39,911 nucleotides of DNA from a virus. Positions 14,292 to 23,569 of this stretch are shown one piece after another. The translations under genes and the position numbers were made by a program. Under the pieces are notes generated by a model. The model saw nothing but the letters and a program-made list of their open reading frames with translations. It was not told the origin of the DNA and ran no database searches. Within the stretch, counting starts at the first letter, position 1. Each line of letters begins with the position of its first letter. The stretch is from positions 1-39,911 of IMG/VR virus record IMGVR_UViG_3300001596_000051; one strand, written 5' to 3'.

Positions 14292-16285
14292 TGCAGGTCA
14301 CCCACACCAGCGACCCCACCAGCCTTCTGGCCAGCTTCGCCAGCACTGTGCGCACGCCCAAGTTGGTGCGGGTCAGCAAGTGGGCCGAACAGAAGCGCAT
14401 CTTGACCAAGAAGACCAGCGCTCGGCCTGGCCGCTGGTCCAACCGCGTGACCCCCCACCTGGTCGAAGTCATGGACCGGCTTGGCGCCGACGACCCCTGC
14501 AAGCGCGTCGTGGTCATGAAGGGCGTACAGGTTGGCTTCACCGAGGTGGGCAACAACTGGGTAGGCCACAGCATCGATTGCGACCCTGCACCCATGATCG
14601 TCGTGCAGCCGACCGACACGCTGGGCAAGGAGTGGACCCAGCTCCGCTTCAATGAGCTGCTCGACACAACGCCCGAGCTCGAGGAGCGGTTGGTCGACGA
14701 GGGTCGCAGCAAGCGGGGCGCCGACAACCTGAGTCTGAAGACGTTCAACAACGGCGCCGTCCTGGTCGTCATCGGCGCCAACGCTCCGAGCAAGATGCGC
14801 TCGAAGCCGGCGGGGCGGGTGTTCTTCGACGAGTACGAGGCGGCGCCTGCCGCGGTCGCCACGACCGGCGGCAAGGTGGAGGGTGACCCCCGCATCGTCA
14901 TCGAGAAGCGCGCCGAGGCCTTCCCCAACCCGAAGTTCTACTACCCGTCGACGCCGCTCATCAAAGGCGAGTCGGCCATCGAGGAGCTGTTCGAGTCCGG
15001 CGACCAGCGGCGCTGGTTCATGCCCTGTCCGCACTGCGGCCACATGCAGCACATGCGCTGGCAGCAGGTGAAGTGGCCACCACACCGCCCGCGAGACGCG
15101 GCTTACGAGTGTGAGTCCTGCCAGGAGCTCATCGGCGACGAGTGGCGCGCCTGGATGATTGAGCGCGGCGAGTGGCAGCCGACCCGGGAAGACCTCGACG
15201 CCTGGGACGGCGAGACGCACAGCTACCACTTCCCGACCCTGGCCAGCCCGTTCACGAAGTGGGCTCGCCTGGCAAAGCAGTTCCTCGAGGCCAAGCAGGC
15301 GCTCGACAACGGTGATCCGTCGCTGATGCAGGTGTTCGTCAACACCATCCTCGGCGAGACCTGGGAAGAGAAGGGCGAGCGGCCCAGCGACAGCGTGCTC
15401 ATGGATCGCCGGGAGGCCTACGGGCCGGAGTCCACCGGGCCTGAGGTGCCGAAGGGCATCGTCCTGCTGACCGCCTCCGTCGACGTTCAGGACGACCGCC
15501 TCGAGGCAAAGGTGGTCGGCTGGGGCCTCGGTGAGGAGGCTTGGGTCATCGACCACCGCACGTTCTGGGGAGAGCCAGACGTTCCTTCAGGGATCTCACC
15601 GGAGGGTGTCTGGGCTGAGCTGGACATCTACCTGCAGCGCGACTGGGAGCACGAGGCCGGCGTCAACATCCACGTTCAGGGGACCTGCGTCGACAGCGGC
15701 TACCTGACCACTCGCGTCTACGACTTCTGCAAGGCTCGAGCACACCGCAACGTCTGGGCCATCAAGGGCGACAAGACCGACAGTAAGCCCGTGTGGCCGA
15801 AGAAGCCGAGCCGGAACAAGAAGGGCAAGGGCAACGTGCACTACATGGTCTGCGTCAACGAGGCGAAGTGGATCGTCTACCGCCGCCTTCGCCGGCAGAC
15901 CCCGGGCCCCGGCTACATCCACTTCCCCGAGGCGCTCGACGAGGGCTACTTCGCGCAGCTGACCAGCGAACGGCGGCGAACCAAGTACATCAAGGGGCGG
16001 GCCGTCCACTACTGGTGGAAGCCTGACCATGTGCGCAACGAGGCCCTCGACCTGATGGTCTACAATGTCGCCGCGCTTCACGCGCTGTACAGCCTGGGCC
16101 GCACCCTCAAACAGATGTCGAGGCGGCTGGAGGCCTGGGTCGAGAAGATGAGCACCGGTCAATCCACCCAGCCACGCCGACGGAGGCCTGGAGACCCGCC
16201 GCCCCACATCGCGAAGCCGAAGCGCACCAAACGCAAGCGGTCCGGCTACCTTTCTCGCGGTCGTGACAAGTGGGGGCGCCGGTAG
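14291..16285 (+). CDS. Terminase large subunit, GpA family
   Basis: A 664-aa packaging ATPase-nuclease. The ATPase domain has a deviant Walker A near K77-T84 (KGVQVGFT) and Walker B VFFDE at 177-181. A zinc-ribbon-like insert follows, with CPHC at 246-249 and CESC at 274-277, seen in this family. The nuclease domain begins at LTASVDVQDDRLE and continues through TCVDSGY and AIKGDK. The C terminus is a very basic tail (PRRRRPG, then KPKRTKRKRSG). ATG 14291 overlaps the small-subunit stop; a GTG one codon earlier is an alternative start. Length fits lambda gpA. Confidence 0.95.
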   Translation: MQVTHTSDPTSLLASFASTVRTPKLVRVSKWAEQKRILTKKTSARPGRWSNRVTPHLVEVMDRLGADDPCKRVVVMKGVQVGFTEVGNNWVGHSIDCDPAPMIVVQPTDTLGKEWTQLRFNELLDTTPELEERLVDEGRSKRGADNLSLKTFNNGAVLVVIGANAPSKMRSKPAGRVFFDEYEAAPAAVATTGGKVEGDPRIVIEKRAEAFPNPKFYYPSTPLIKGESAIEELFESGDQRRWFMPCPHCGHMQHMRWQQVKWPPHRPRDAAYECESCQELIGDEWRAWMIERGEWQPTREDLDAWDGETHSYHFPTLASPFTKWARLAKQFLEAKQALDNGDPSLMQVFVNTILGETWEEKGERPSDSVLMDRREAYGPESTGPEVPKGIVLLTASVDVQDDRLEAKVVGWGLGEEAWVIDHRTFWGEPDVPSGISPEGVWAELDIYLQRDWEHEAGVNIHVQGTCVDSGYLTTRVYDFCKARAHRNVWAIKGDKTDSKPVWPKKPSRNKKGKGNVHYMVCVNEAKWIVYRRLRRQTPGPGYIHFPEALDEGYFAQLTSERRRTKYIKGRAVHYWWKPDHVRNEALDLMVYNVAALHALYSLGRTLKQMSRRLEAWVEKMSTGQSTQPRRRRPGDPPPHIAKPKRTKRKRSGYLSRGRDKWGRR

Positions 16286-16327
16286 ACCGCAGGAATGCGA
16301 CCGGTCCTTCGACCTGCGCTCTAGGCT
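16284..16327 (+). promoter_or_regulatory. Candidate late promoter, copy 1
   Basis: AGACCGCAGGAATGCGACC (16284-16302) is followed 19 nt later by TAGGCT (16322-16327), within CTAGGCTGGCC, which recurs in copy 2. The ATG of the gpW-like gene lies 8 nt after the -10 and has no Shine-Dalgarno. The core CGCA-GGAA-TGCG is a dyad, consistent with a bound activator at the -35 region. The element overlaps the terminase stop codon. Confidence 0.7.
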
Positions 16328-16335
16328 GGCCCCCT

Positions 16336-16533
16336 ATGTCTTTGTGGACCGCTGATGACCTGGCCAAGGTAGAGCGCGCCATCCGTGGTGGCGCTCGCCG
16401 CATTCGAATCGGCGGCCGCGAGGTGGAGCACTACAGCCTGGCCGAGCTCCGCGAACTCCGCGCCGAGATGAAGCGCGAGCTCAGCGGGGGCGCCAAGATT
16501 CGCCGAACCCGGGTGCGTCCCGGTCGGGGGTAG
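16336..16533 (+). CDS. gpW-like head-tail joining protein
   Basis: A 65-aa protein: a short N-terminal helix (TADDLAKVERAIRGG), a beta hairpin (RRIRIGGREVEHYS) and a second helix (LAELRELRAEMKREL), which is the gpW fold order. The position between terminase and portal is where lambda W sits. The role would be to join at the portal and prepare the head for tail attachment. The start at 16336 follows the late promoter -10 directly; the in-frame ATG upstream at 16270 would read through the promoter. Confidence 0.82.
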   Translation: MSLWTADDLAKVERAIRGGARRIRIGGREVEHYSLAELRELRAEMKRELSGGAKIRRTRVRPGRG

Positions 16534-16535
16534 CC

Positions 16536-18191
16536 ATGTGGCCCTTCAACCGCTGGAAGCGTCAGGCCGATACCCTGGTGAGCGAGGCTCAGCGAGATCT
16601 CGTCGCCCGGACGAACGCCAAGGCAGAGCAGGCCCAGCTTCGCAAGGCCTATGGCCAGGGCTTCGCCGCGGCCAAGCGGAACCACTACAACGCCGCCAAG
16701 GCCGGCCGCCGCACGGCCAAGTGGGGCTCGCGCGCCAGCAGCGCCAACGCGGTCACCGCGGCGAACGGCCGTACGCTTCGAGAGCGCGCCCGGCACCAGG
16801 TGCGCAACGCACCCCACGCCGCCAAGGCCAAGATGGTGTTCACCAGCTCAGTGGTAGGCGACGGCGTCCGGCCGCAGATCAAGGTCCGCGCCGAGGGAGA
16901 CGCGGTGGTCGACGTCGATGGCCAGCCTATCTCTGTCGACGACCTGAACACAAAGGCTGAGCGTCTGTTTGAGCGGTGGTCGCGGGACTGTGACGCCGAT
17001 GGACGTCACGACTTCTACGGCTTGCAACGCCTGGTCGCTGGCACCATCCCCAGCGATGGCGAGTGCCTGGTGCGGCGGCGGCCGCGGCGCATGGAGGATG
17101 GCCTGGCCGTTCCGCTGCAGCTCCAGGTCATGGAGGCCGACCACCTCGACAGCGGGAAGTCCCAGCTCCTGCGGTCCAATGGTCAGGACCGAGGCCGCAT
17201 CATTCAGGGCGTCGAGCTCGACCGCCTTGGGCGCCGAGTGGCCTACTACTTGTTCCCCTTCCACCCGCACGACAACGTGACCCCGAGCGTCGGGATCTCC
17301 TCGGAAGCCAACCGCGTGCCCGCCTCCGAGGTGGCGCACATCTACCACTGCGACCGGCCGGGCCAGGTGCGTGGTGTTCCGTGGTTGGCACCCATCATGA
17401 TGCTGCTCGAGGACCTTGAGGCGTACATCGACGCCGAGGTGTTGCGGAAGCGCATCGAGGCCATGGTGGTCGCCACCTACAAGAGCGCCAGCCCGGACAG
17501 CAAGCTTTTCGAGGCGGTGGAGGATGGCGCCCCTATCGTCGACGTCGATGGGGTGCCGATCGGAGACCTGACCGCCGGCGAAATCCTGTGCATCCCCGAG
17601 GGCGACGAGTTCGATGTGAAGATGCCCACCGTGGTGTCGGGCATCGAGGAGTTCGTGCGGACCATTCTGCGGGTCATCTCCACCGGACTCGGGCTGAACT
17701 ACGAACTGCTGGCCGGCGACCTCAGCAAGGTCAACTTCTCGTCGGGTCGCATGGGCAACATCGAGTGGCGCCGCCTCGCCCGGGCGTTGCGCCAGGTGCT
17801 CATCGTCCGCCAGTTCTGCGACGTCACGTTCCGGTGGTGGCTTCAGATGGCCATCGCCGCTGGAGAGCTTCCGGAGGCGGACTACGGGGTCGAGTGGGTG
17901 AGCCCGCACTTCGAGGAGATCGACCGCGAGAAGGACCTCAAGGCGGACATTCTCGGCGGCGGCGCCGGTCTCTACACGAAGACCGAGCTCCTGAAGCGCC
18001 GTGGAAAGGACTTCGACACGCACGTTGAGGAGCTGCGGGTCGAGAACGAAAAGCTGGCCAAGGCCGGTGTGGCGATGGACTTCTCTGGGGCGACCAAGGC
18101 TCTGGCTCCCGCACCCAAGGCCGAAGAGGCTGAGGGCAAGGGCGATGAGAAGAAGGACGAGGATTCTCGGGGCTTCTCGGCTGTTGGCTGA
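16536..18191 (+). CDS. Portal protein, lambda gpB family
   Basis: A 551-aa portal subunit forming the dodecameric channel for DNA entry. The lambda-type signature is near residues 45-110 (HYNAAKAGRRTAKWGS, then ANGRTLRERARHQVRNAPHAAKAKMVFTSSVVGDGVRP). Later come VMEADHLD, HIYHCDRPGQVRGVPWLAPIM and GLNYELLAGDLSKVNFSSGR, all diagnostic. The C-terminal 40 residues are charged and low-complexity (EEAEGKGDEKKDED). It begins two nt after the gpW-like stop. Confidence 0.95.
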   Translation: MWPFNRWKRQADTLVSEAQRDLVARTNAKAEQAQLRKAYGQGFAAAKRNHYNAAKAGRRTAKWGSRASSANAVTAANGRTLRERARHQVRNAPHAAKAKMVFTSSVVGDGVRPQIKVRAEGDAVVDVDGQPISVDDLNTKAERLFERWSRDCDADGRHDFYGLQRLVAGTIPSDGECLVRRRPRRMEDGLAVPLQLQVMEADHLDSGKSQLLRSNGQDRGRIIQGVELDRLGRRVAYYLFPFHPHDNVTPSVGISSEANRVPASEVAHIYHCDRPGQVRGVPWLAPIMMLLEDLEAYIDAEVLRKRIEAMVVATYKSASPDSKLFEAVEDGAPIVDVDGVPIGDLTAGEILCIPEGDEFDVKMPTVVSGIEEFVRTILRVISTGLGLNYELLAGDLSKVNFSSGRMGNIEWRRLARALRQVLIVRQFCDVTFRWWLQMAIAAGELPEADYGVEWVSPHFEEIDREKDLKADILGGGAGLYTKTELLKRRGKDFDTHVEELRVENEKLAKAGVAMDFSGATKALAPAPKAEEAEGKGDEKKDEDSRGFSAVG

Positions 18192-18197
18192 GGCCGC

Positions 18198-18240
18198 AGA
18201 CCGCAGGAATGCGACCGGCGCTTTGTGCCGCCCCTAGGCT
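18198..18240 (+). promoter_or_regulatory. Candidate late promoter, copy 2
   Basis: An identical 19-mer AGACCGCAGGAATGCGACC (18198-18216), then 18 nt, then TAGGCT (18235-18240) in the shared context CTAGGCTGGCC. The ATG of the protease-capsid gene is 7 nt downstream of the -10, without a ribosome site. A dedicated strong promoter for the most abundant virion protein makes sense. Confidence 0.72.
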
Positions 18241-18247
18241 GGCCACC

Positions 18248-20239
18248 ATGCAACGACACCGGCTCAAGACTCCGATGCCTGGCCTCAGTGAGGCCCGCTT
18301 CGCTCCAGAGACCTGGAACGAAGAGGAGCGGACCATCGAGCTGGTGTGGACGACGGGCGCCCGTGGCCGACGCGGCTACTACAAGCGCTACTACGAGAGC
18401 CTCTCCCTCGACGAGGGCCACGTCCGGCTTGAGCGTCTCAACAAGCGTGCCCCGCTTCTGAGCGCCCACAACGGCTGGTCCAACCGCGCCGTCATCGGCC
18501 AGATCATGCCTGGGACCGCCCGGATTGAGGATGGTGAGGGCCGCTGCACCGCCCGCCTCTCGCAGGCCGACAGCGCAGCCGACGACGTCTTCAAGATTCG
18601 CGAGGGCATCCTCGTCAACTGCTCGGTTGGCTACGACGTCTACGAGTACGAGGTGACCCAGCGCGAGGGCGAGCTCGACGAGTACCGCGCCGTCGACTGG
18701 GAGCCCTACGAGGTCTCCATCGTTCCGATGCCCTTCGACATGGACTCGCAGGTGAGGAGCCTGCGCGGCCACGACCCCGACCAGCCGGCTCCGCCGGAGT
18801 TCTTCTTGCCTGAGCAGGAGCGCACCATGCCGCCCGAAAAGACCGAGACCGACACGCCCGCCGACAACGTCGTGGACCTCGAGAAGGTGACGCGAGAGGC
18901 CGAGAAGAATGCCCGCGCCGCTGAGAAGCAGCGCATCACGGGCATCCGTGCCACCGCCACCAAGCTCGAGGTCACCGACGAGGAGCTGGTCACCCGCCTC
19001 ATCGATGGCAACGTCTCGGTCGACGAGGCGCGCAAGCAGCTCATCGACGCCCACGCCGAGAAGGCTGAGGAGCATCGCACCGACCCGCACTTCGGAGCGG
19101 GCGACCAGGACGAGCTCGACAAGCGTCTCAAGGGCATGGAGGACGCGCTGTGCTACCGCGCGAAGCCCCGCCAGGGTCCCAAGGGCAAGGAGACGGGCTT
19201 CGAGGAGACCGAGCAGGGCAAGGCCTACCGGCACTACTCCCTGATCGACGTCTGCACCGACCTGCTCCACGCCCGCGGCGTGCGTGAGCTGAAGCGGCGC
19301 TCCAAGTACGAGATCGCCCGGATGGCGCTCCAGATGCGCAGCGCCATCGCCACCGGCGACTTCTCCGACCTCACGGTGTCGACGGCCCGCCGCGTGCTGC
19401 GCCAGGGCTACACCGAGGTCAACCCGGTGTACCAGATGTTCGCGGGCAAGCGGGACACCCCCGACTTCAAGCAGACCAAGGAGCTGGTTTTCGGCGGCCT
19501 CGGCACGCCGCAGCTCATCCCCGAGGGTGGTGAGTTCAAGCATGTCTCCGAGACGCTCGGCGGCAAGGCCTGGGAACTGAGCACCTACGGCCACAAGATG
19601 GCGCTCACCCTACAGGCCATCCTGAGCGACGACCTCAGTGCCTTCCAGCGCAAGTCCTTCGCCTTCGGTCAGGCGGCGCGGCGGCTGGAGAACAAGATGT
19701 TCTTCGACCTGCTGCTGAGCAACCCGACGACCTACGACGGAGCCGCGATGTTCAGCGCGGCCCGCGGCAACGTCGTCGCTGGCGGCTCCGCGAATGACCC
19801 CAGCAAGACGCAGTACTCCCTGATGGAGGCCATCCTCGGCAAGCAGACCGGGATGGACGCCGACGAGGACCTGGACCTCGAGATGGAGTACGTCCTCGGC
19901 GGCCGGGACCAGCGCACCAACATGCAGAGCATGCGGGTTCAGCTGACCCCGGACACCACGGCGAACGCGGTCCCGCCCGAAATGCGGGACTACGTGCCGG
20001 TGAACACCGCCCGTATCGACCGCACCGACGGCGACCTCTACTTCGGCTGCGTCTCCCCGGCGCAGGTCGAGGCCTTCATCTACGCGCACCTGCGCGGCAT
20101 GGAGGGCCCTGCCGTCGAGCAGGAGAACGCCTGGAACAGCCTGGCCGTCGAGTGGCGCGCCTACAACTTCTTCGCGGTCTCGGCCATCGACCACCGCGGC
20201 TGGGTCATCAACGACCAGAACAACACCATCATCCCGTAG
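18248..20239 (+). CDS. Prohead protease / major capsid protein fusion
   Basis: A 663-aa fusion. Residues about 1-170 are a prohead maturation protease of the His-Ser type, with H74 in LLSAHNG and S126 in LVNCSVGYD. Residues about 195-300 form a charged scaffold-like helix region (VVDLEKVTREAEKNARAAEKQR). Residues about 330-663 are a Mu gpT-like/HK97-fold major capsid protein (FSDLTVSTARRVLRQGYTEVNPVY, then KMALTLQAILSDDLSAFQ, then DGAAMFSAARGN). One chain thus supplies protease, scaffold and shell, as known in this fused family. I start it at 18248, right after the late promoter; the earlier ATG at 18209 lies inside the promoter element. Confidence 0.92.
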   Translation: MQRHRLKTPMPGLSEARFAPETWNEEERTIELVWTTGARGRRGYYKRYYESLSLDEGHVRLERLNKRAPLLSAHNGWSNRAVIGQIMPGTARIEDGEGRCTARLSQADSAADDVFKIREGILVNCSVGYDVYEYEVTQREGELDEYRAVDWEPYEVSIVPMPFDMDSQVRSLRGHDPDQPAPPEFFLPEQERTMPPEKTETDTPADNVVDLEKVTREAEKNARAAEKQRITGIRATATKLEVTDEELVTRLIDGNVSVDEARKQLIDAHAEKAEEHRTDPHFGAGDQDELDKRLKGMEDALCYRAKPRQGPKGKETGFEETEQGKAYRHYSLIDVCTDLLHARGVRELKRRSKYEIARMALQMRSAIATGDFSDLTVSTARRVLRQGYTEVNPVYQMFAGKRDTPDFKQTKELVFGGLGTPQLIPEGGEFKHVSETLGGKAWELSTYGHKMALTLQAILSDDLSAFQRKSFAFGQAARRLENKMFFDLLLSNPTTYDGAAMFSAARGNVVAGGSANDPSKTQYSLMEAILGKQTGMDADEDLDLEMEYVLGGRDQRTNMQSMRVQLTPDTTANAVPPEMRDYVPVNTARIDRTDGDLYFGCVSPAQVEAFIYAHLRGMEGPAVEQENAWNSLAVEWRAYNFFAVSAIDHRGWVINDQNNTIIP

Positions 20240-20250
20240 CCCGGGTGGAG

Positions 20251-20271
20251 CACCGCCCGCTCGGGGCGGTG
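20251..20271 (+). terminator. Strong hairpin after the capsid gene
   Basis: CACCGCCC (20251-20258) and GGGCGGTG (20264-20271) form an 8-bp GC-rich stem with a 5-nt loop in the 60-nt gap after the capsid gene. No T-run follows, so it may be a partial terminator or an mRNA 3'-end stabiliser that raises capsid expression relative to downstream genes. Confidence 0.5.
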
Positions 20272-20299
20272 GCCTCCGCATGCCAGCAGGAGTCAGGAC

Positions 20300-20644
20300 A
20301 TGCTCAACTACGTGCAGGACGGCAAGCGCATCCAGGTGACGGCGCCCTACGACGTCGCCTCCGGTGCCGGCTGCCTCGTCGGTGCTTTCCTCTTCGGTGC
20401 CGCCCTCGACGCGGCCACCTCTGGGGACGACGACCTCATCCTCCAGACCGAGGGGATCGTGACCCTCGCCAAGGAGAACCCCCTGGTTATCTCCGTCGGC
20501 GACGCCGTCTACTGGGACGACACCGCCAAGGAGGTCGACAAGACCGCGACGAACGTCCTGGTCGGCGTCTGCACCAAGGCGGCCGGGAGCACCGACACCA
20601 CCGTCGAGGTCAAGCTCTTCGGCATCGGCATCCCGGACGCGTAG
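20300..20644 (+). CDS. Capsid decoration protein, DUF2190 family
   Basis: A 114-aa protein with the order typical of DUF2190 capsid cement proteins: NYVQDGKRIQVTAPYDVASGAGCLVGAFLFGAAL, then TEGIVTLAKE, then VGDAVYWDD, then LVGVCTKAA, and a terminal beta strand VEVKLFG. It likely binds the outer capsid surface and stabilises the expanded shell. It follows the capsid gene with a CAGGAG ribosome site. Confidence 0.85.
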   Translation: MLNYVQDGKRIQVTAPYDVASGAGCLVGAFLFGAALDAATSGDDDLILQTEGIVTLAKENPLVISVGDAVYWDDTAKEVDKTATNVLVGVCTKAAGSTDTTVEVKLFGIGIPDA

Positions 20645-20655
20645 GCCGGTAGAGC

Positions 20656-21000
20656 GTGACGTGGGTCGATCCAACCACACCAGAGGACGGTCTGGCAGAC
20701 CTGTTGAATCAGGCCTGTCGGGACCGGTTCGGCGAAGCGGTGACGTTCACACCGCAGAGCACCGGTGTGCCGGAGTCCATCACGGCGGCGTTCCAGCGCG
20801 AGCCGGAGGACCGGACCCTTGCGTCGATGAACATCGAGCATGTGACGACCGACCCCATCATCGACCTACGCCTGGCCGACTGCTCGGTCTCGCCCGAGCG
20901 TGGGGACTCCTTTGTGGCGCGTGGCGTCACCTACAACGTCATCAAGGTGCACGACGACTCCGCCGGCTGGGCGGAAGTCTACTTGCAGCAGGTCTCCTGA
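20656..21000 (+). CDS. Head-tail joining protein, lambda FII-like
   Basis: A 114-aa protein starting at GTG 20656. The C-terminal half IIDLRLADCSVSPERGDSFVARGVTYNVIKVHDDSAGWAEVYLQQV matches the beta-barrel of FII-type head-tail attachment proteins. It would form the ring linking portal/gpW to the tail. It lies between the decoration and tail-completion genes and shares TGATG with the next gene. Confidence 0.8.
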   Translation: MTWVDPTTPEDGLADLLNQACRDRFGEAVTFTPQSTGVPESITAAFQREPEDRTLASMNIEHVTTDPIIDLRLADCSVSPERGDSFVARGVTYNVIKVHDDSAGWAEVYLQQVS

Positions 21001-21566
21001 TGAGCCTGGGCGTATGGGAGAGCCGACAGGCGATTGTGACGCGCCTGAAGTCGGTGCCGACGCTGACGGGCATGCTGGCCAAGGGCGTGGCGAGCGTTTT
21101 CGACAGTCGGCCCGACAACGACCCGCTTGAGCCCACGGAGTGCCCCTGCATTGTGGTGGACACACCGCAGGACCAGTGGACGCCGGTGAGCGGGAATGTC
21201 CCGACCTACGACGCCAAGTCCAACATCACCATCGAAGTTCACGTCGTCTCCAACGACCCTGACCCTGCGGTGGTCGCCAAGCTCCGCGACGAGATCACCG
21301 ATCTCGCTGTTGAGTCCGTCATCGGCGACTGCGAGCTCTGGAAGATCTACTCGCGCCCTGAGCAGGTGACGCTCAGCCGTCGCATGTCCCGAACCGACTA
21401 CATGCGTGGCAGCGCGCAGGTCCTCATGACCGTAGGTGCCCAGCAGGAGATCGACCTGGACTACGGCACACCTACTCCACTCGAGGGCATCGACGTGACC
21501 CTCAAGATGACCGACCCCGAACAGGGCGATGACACGCCCGCAATCACCGCCAGCTGGGAGACCTGA
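21000..21566 (+). CDS. Putative tail completion/terminator protein
   Basis: A 188-aa protein: an N-terminal helix (WESRQAIVTRLKSVPTLTGML), then a beta-rich body (CIVVDTPQDQW, then KSNITIEVHVVSND, then LRDEITDLAVESVIG, then MRGSAQVLMTV). This matches the pattern of neck/tail-terminator proteins that cap the tail tube, including its place after the FII-like gene and before sheath genes. The start overlaps the previous stop; the longer frame upstream is only the FII gene's shadow. Confidence 0.7.
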   Translation: MSLGVWESRQAIVTRLKSVPTLTGMLAKGVASVFDSRPDNDPLEPTECPCIVVDTPQDQWTPVSGNVPTYDAKSNITIEVHVVSNDPDPAVVAKLRDEITDLAVESVIGDCELWKIYSRPEQVTLSRRMSRTDYMRGSAQVLMTVGAQQEIDLDYGTPTPLEGIDVTLKMTDPEQGDDTPAITASWET

Positions 21567-21569
21567 GCC

Positions 21570-21875
21570 ATGGCCAAGTCCAAAATCTACGTTCTGCCCG
21601 CCGACCCGAAGCTCAAGTTCAAGCATGCCCAGGCGTCGATCCGAAAGGACGCCAAGGAGTCGCCGTTCCTCTCCCCCGAGGGCGAAGAGGTTCCCGCGGT
21701 GCGGTACTACACCGACGCCGTCGATGCAGGCCTGCTCGTCAAATTCCCCAGCAAGAAGGCCGCCGCCAAGGCCATCGCGATGGCGAAAAAGCACGAGAAG
21801 GCCCGCGAGGCCGCCGAGGCTGCAGCAGCCAAGGCCTTTGAAGACGCCATGAAGGGCGAGGACGGCAAGGAGTAG
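21570..21875 (+). CDS. Hypothetical small tail-region protein, 101 aa
   Basis: A 101-aa protein with a beta-like start (SKIYVLPADPKLKFKHAQASI) and a very Lys/Ala/Glu-rich helix at the end (KKAAAKAIAMAKKHEKAREAAEAAAAKAFEDAMKGE). The N-terminal half resembles the following DUF2635-like gene in spirit ('vlPadp', 'G.eVPavryy.davdaG.l'), so the two may be distant duplicates. Function unknown. Confidence 0.72.
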   Translation: MAKSKIYVLPADPKLKFKHAQASIRKDAKESPFLSPEGEEVPAVRYYTDAVDAGLLVKFPSKKAAAKAIAMAKKHEKAREAAEAAAAKAFEDAMKGEDGKE

Positions 21876-21877
21876 TC

Positions 21878-22069
21878 GTGCCGGACCGTATCTACGTCAA
21901 GCCGGTGGGCTCCACCAAGTTCCCCTTTCCAGGCTCTCGTGACCGCATGGTGCGACCGGGCGGGGAGTGGGTGCCGGCCGTGAGCTACTTCCTGCGGGGT
22001 ATCCGTCGGGGTGAGCTCGAGCGGGTCGACCCGCCCAAGACCAAGAAGGCGAAGGCCAAGAAGGACTAG
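21878..22069 (+). CDS. DUF2635-like small protein before the sheath gene
   Basis: A 63-aa protein with GTG start: RIYVKPVGSTKFPFPGSRDRMVRPGGEWVPAVSYFLRGIRRGELERV. This matches DUF2635, a small protein regularly encoded just upstream of Mu-type tail sheaths. It ends in a Lys-rich tail. The molecular role is not established. Confidence 0.75.
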   Translation: MPDRIYVKPVGSTKFPFPGSRDRMVRPGGEWVPAVSYFLRGIRRGELERVDPPKTKKAKAKKD

Positions 22070-22072
22070 CCC

Positions 22073-23557
22073 ATGACTCTCCCCGCCAGCCACAAAGCAT
22101 CCGGCTTCTACGGCCGGGTTGACGCGTCGCAGAACATCCGCAGCGCGACCGGGAAGCCGCGTCTCATCATCGCCCAGAAGCTGGCCGCGGGGACGGCTGT
22201 CGTGGACACCCCGGTGCTCGTGCTGTCGGAGTCCAAGGCCATCACCCTGTTTGGCCAGGGCAGCCACGCACACCTGATGTCCAAGGTGGCGCTTGACAAC
22301 AACCGGACCATCCCGCTGTACGTGATTCCCGTCGCTGACCACGGCAGCGCAGCCAAGGCCACTGGCAAGCTGGACGTGACGGTCACGACGGCTGAGGCCG
22401 GCACCCTCCATCTCTACATCGCCGGCCAGAAGGTGCAGGTGGCGGTATCGGCTGGCGACACCGCTGACGACATCGCGGCTGCCATCGTGGCGGCCATCAC
22501 GGCGGCGCCGGACCTTCCGGTCACGGCCGCCGTCAACGGCGTCAACGCCAACGAGGTCGACCTGACCGCCAAGAACGGCGGCACCCTCGGCAACGGCATC
22601 GACCTGCAGCTGAACTACTTCGGCGAGGTTGGGGGCGAGGAAACGCCCACGGGCGTCACGGTGGCGATCACCGCGATGAGCTCGGGTGCCACAGACCCGG
22701 ACCTCTCCAACGCGGTCGCCGCGATGGGGGACACCGAGTACGACTACGGTGCTTGGGCCTTCACCGACGCCACCAACCTGAACCTCATCGGCGCCGAGCT
22801 CGACGACAGCGACACCGGTCGGTGGGGCCAGTTTCGGCAGCTGTACGGCCACTGGTTCACGTCGAAAATCGACAGCCTGAGCAACTTGGTGACCTTTGGT
22901 GGCACCCGGAACGACCAGCATGTGAGTGTGCTGGGTCTGGCCTCCATGCCGTCGCCGGTGTGGGAGGTGGCCGCAGCGCTGATGAGCGTCGCCGCTGGCT
23001 CGCTGTCCGTGCGTCCCCGGAACCCCATCTCGAAGGTGGCGCTCAAGGGCATCCTCGGGCCCAAGGCCGCTGACCGCTTCGACGGCACCGAGCGAAGCAC
23101 GCTGCTCAACAACGGCATCGCCGCCGCGGTCGTCAACGACCAGGGCGAGGTGGTCTTGGACGTCTGCGCGACGACCTACCAGACCGACTCGCAGGGCAAC
23201 GACGACGACAGCTACCACGAGGTGCAGACGCCTGCGACGAACCAGGCGCTGATGCGCCTGTGGAAGGCTCGGTCGCAGAAGTACCAGGAGTTCTCGCTAG
23301 TCGGCGACGACAAGAAGCTCCGCGCCGGCGTGGAGAAGGTCACCACCGCCAAGAAGGTGGTGGGCGACGTCTTCATCGGCGGCTACCGCGAGGCCATCCG
23401 CAACGGCTGGTGCGAGGACATGGCCGGCTTCAAGGAGCGGCTCAACTGGAACCTCGAGGGCGGCCGGATCGTCGTCAGCGAGCTCCCCGCCGACCTGGCG
23501 AACCCGCTGCGCCAGTTCGACGTGACCCTGAGCTTCCAGCTGGACTTCGCCGCGTAG
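22073..23557 (+). CDS. Contractile tail sheath protein, Mu gpL-like
   Basis: A 494-aa sheath subunit. The N terminus (KASGFYGRVDASQNIRSATGKPRLIIAQKLAAGTA) is the sheath start. An Ig-like insertion rich in Val/Thr/Ala spans about residues 95-190. The C-terminal sheath core includes VSVLGLASMPSPVWEVAAALMSVAA, NNGIAAAVVNDQGEV and the terminal LRQFDVTLSFQLDFAA strand used to interlock rings. Its presence proves myovirus-type contraction. Confidence 0.93.
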   Translation: MTLPASHKASGFYGRVDASQNIRSATGKPRLIIAQKLAAGTAVVDTPVLVLSESKAITLFGQGSHAHLMSKVALDNNRTIPLYVIPVADHGSAAKATGKLDVTVTTAEAGTLHLYIAGQKVQVAVSAGDTADDIAAAIVAAITAAPDLPVTAAVNGVNANEVDLTAKNGGTLGNGIDLQLNYFGEVGGEETPTGVTVAITAMSSGATDPDLSNAVAAMGDTEYDYGAWAFTDATNLNLIGAELDDSDTGRWGQFRQLYGHWFTSKIDSLSNLVTFGGTRNDQHVSVLGLASMPSPVWEVAAALMSVAAGSLSVRPRNPISKVALKGILGPKAADRFDGTERSTLLNNGIAAAVVNDQGEVVLDVCATTYQTDSQGNDDDSYHEVQTPATNQALMRLWKARSQKYQEFSLVGDDKKLRAGVEKVTTAKKVVGDVFIGGYREAIRNGWCEDMAGFKERLNWNLEGGRIVVSELPADLANPLRQFDVTLSFQLDFAA

Positions 23558-23569
23558 GAGTAACGCCCC

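Noticed and set aside
20251-20271. Full rho-independent terminator after the capsid gene
   Set aside because: The hairpin is strong but has no T-run, and late genes continue downstream without a new promoter; called only as a possible partial terminator.
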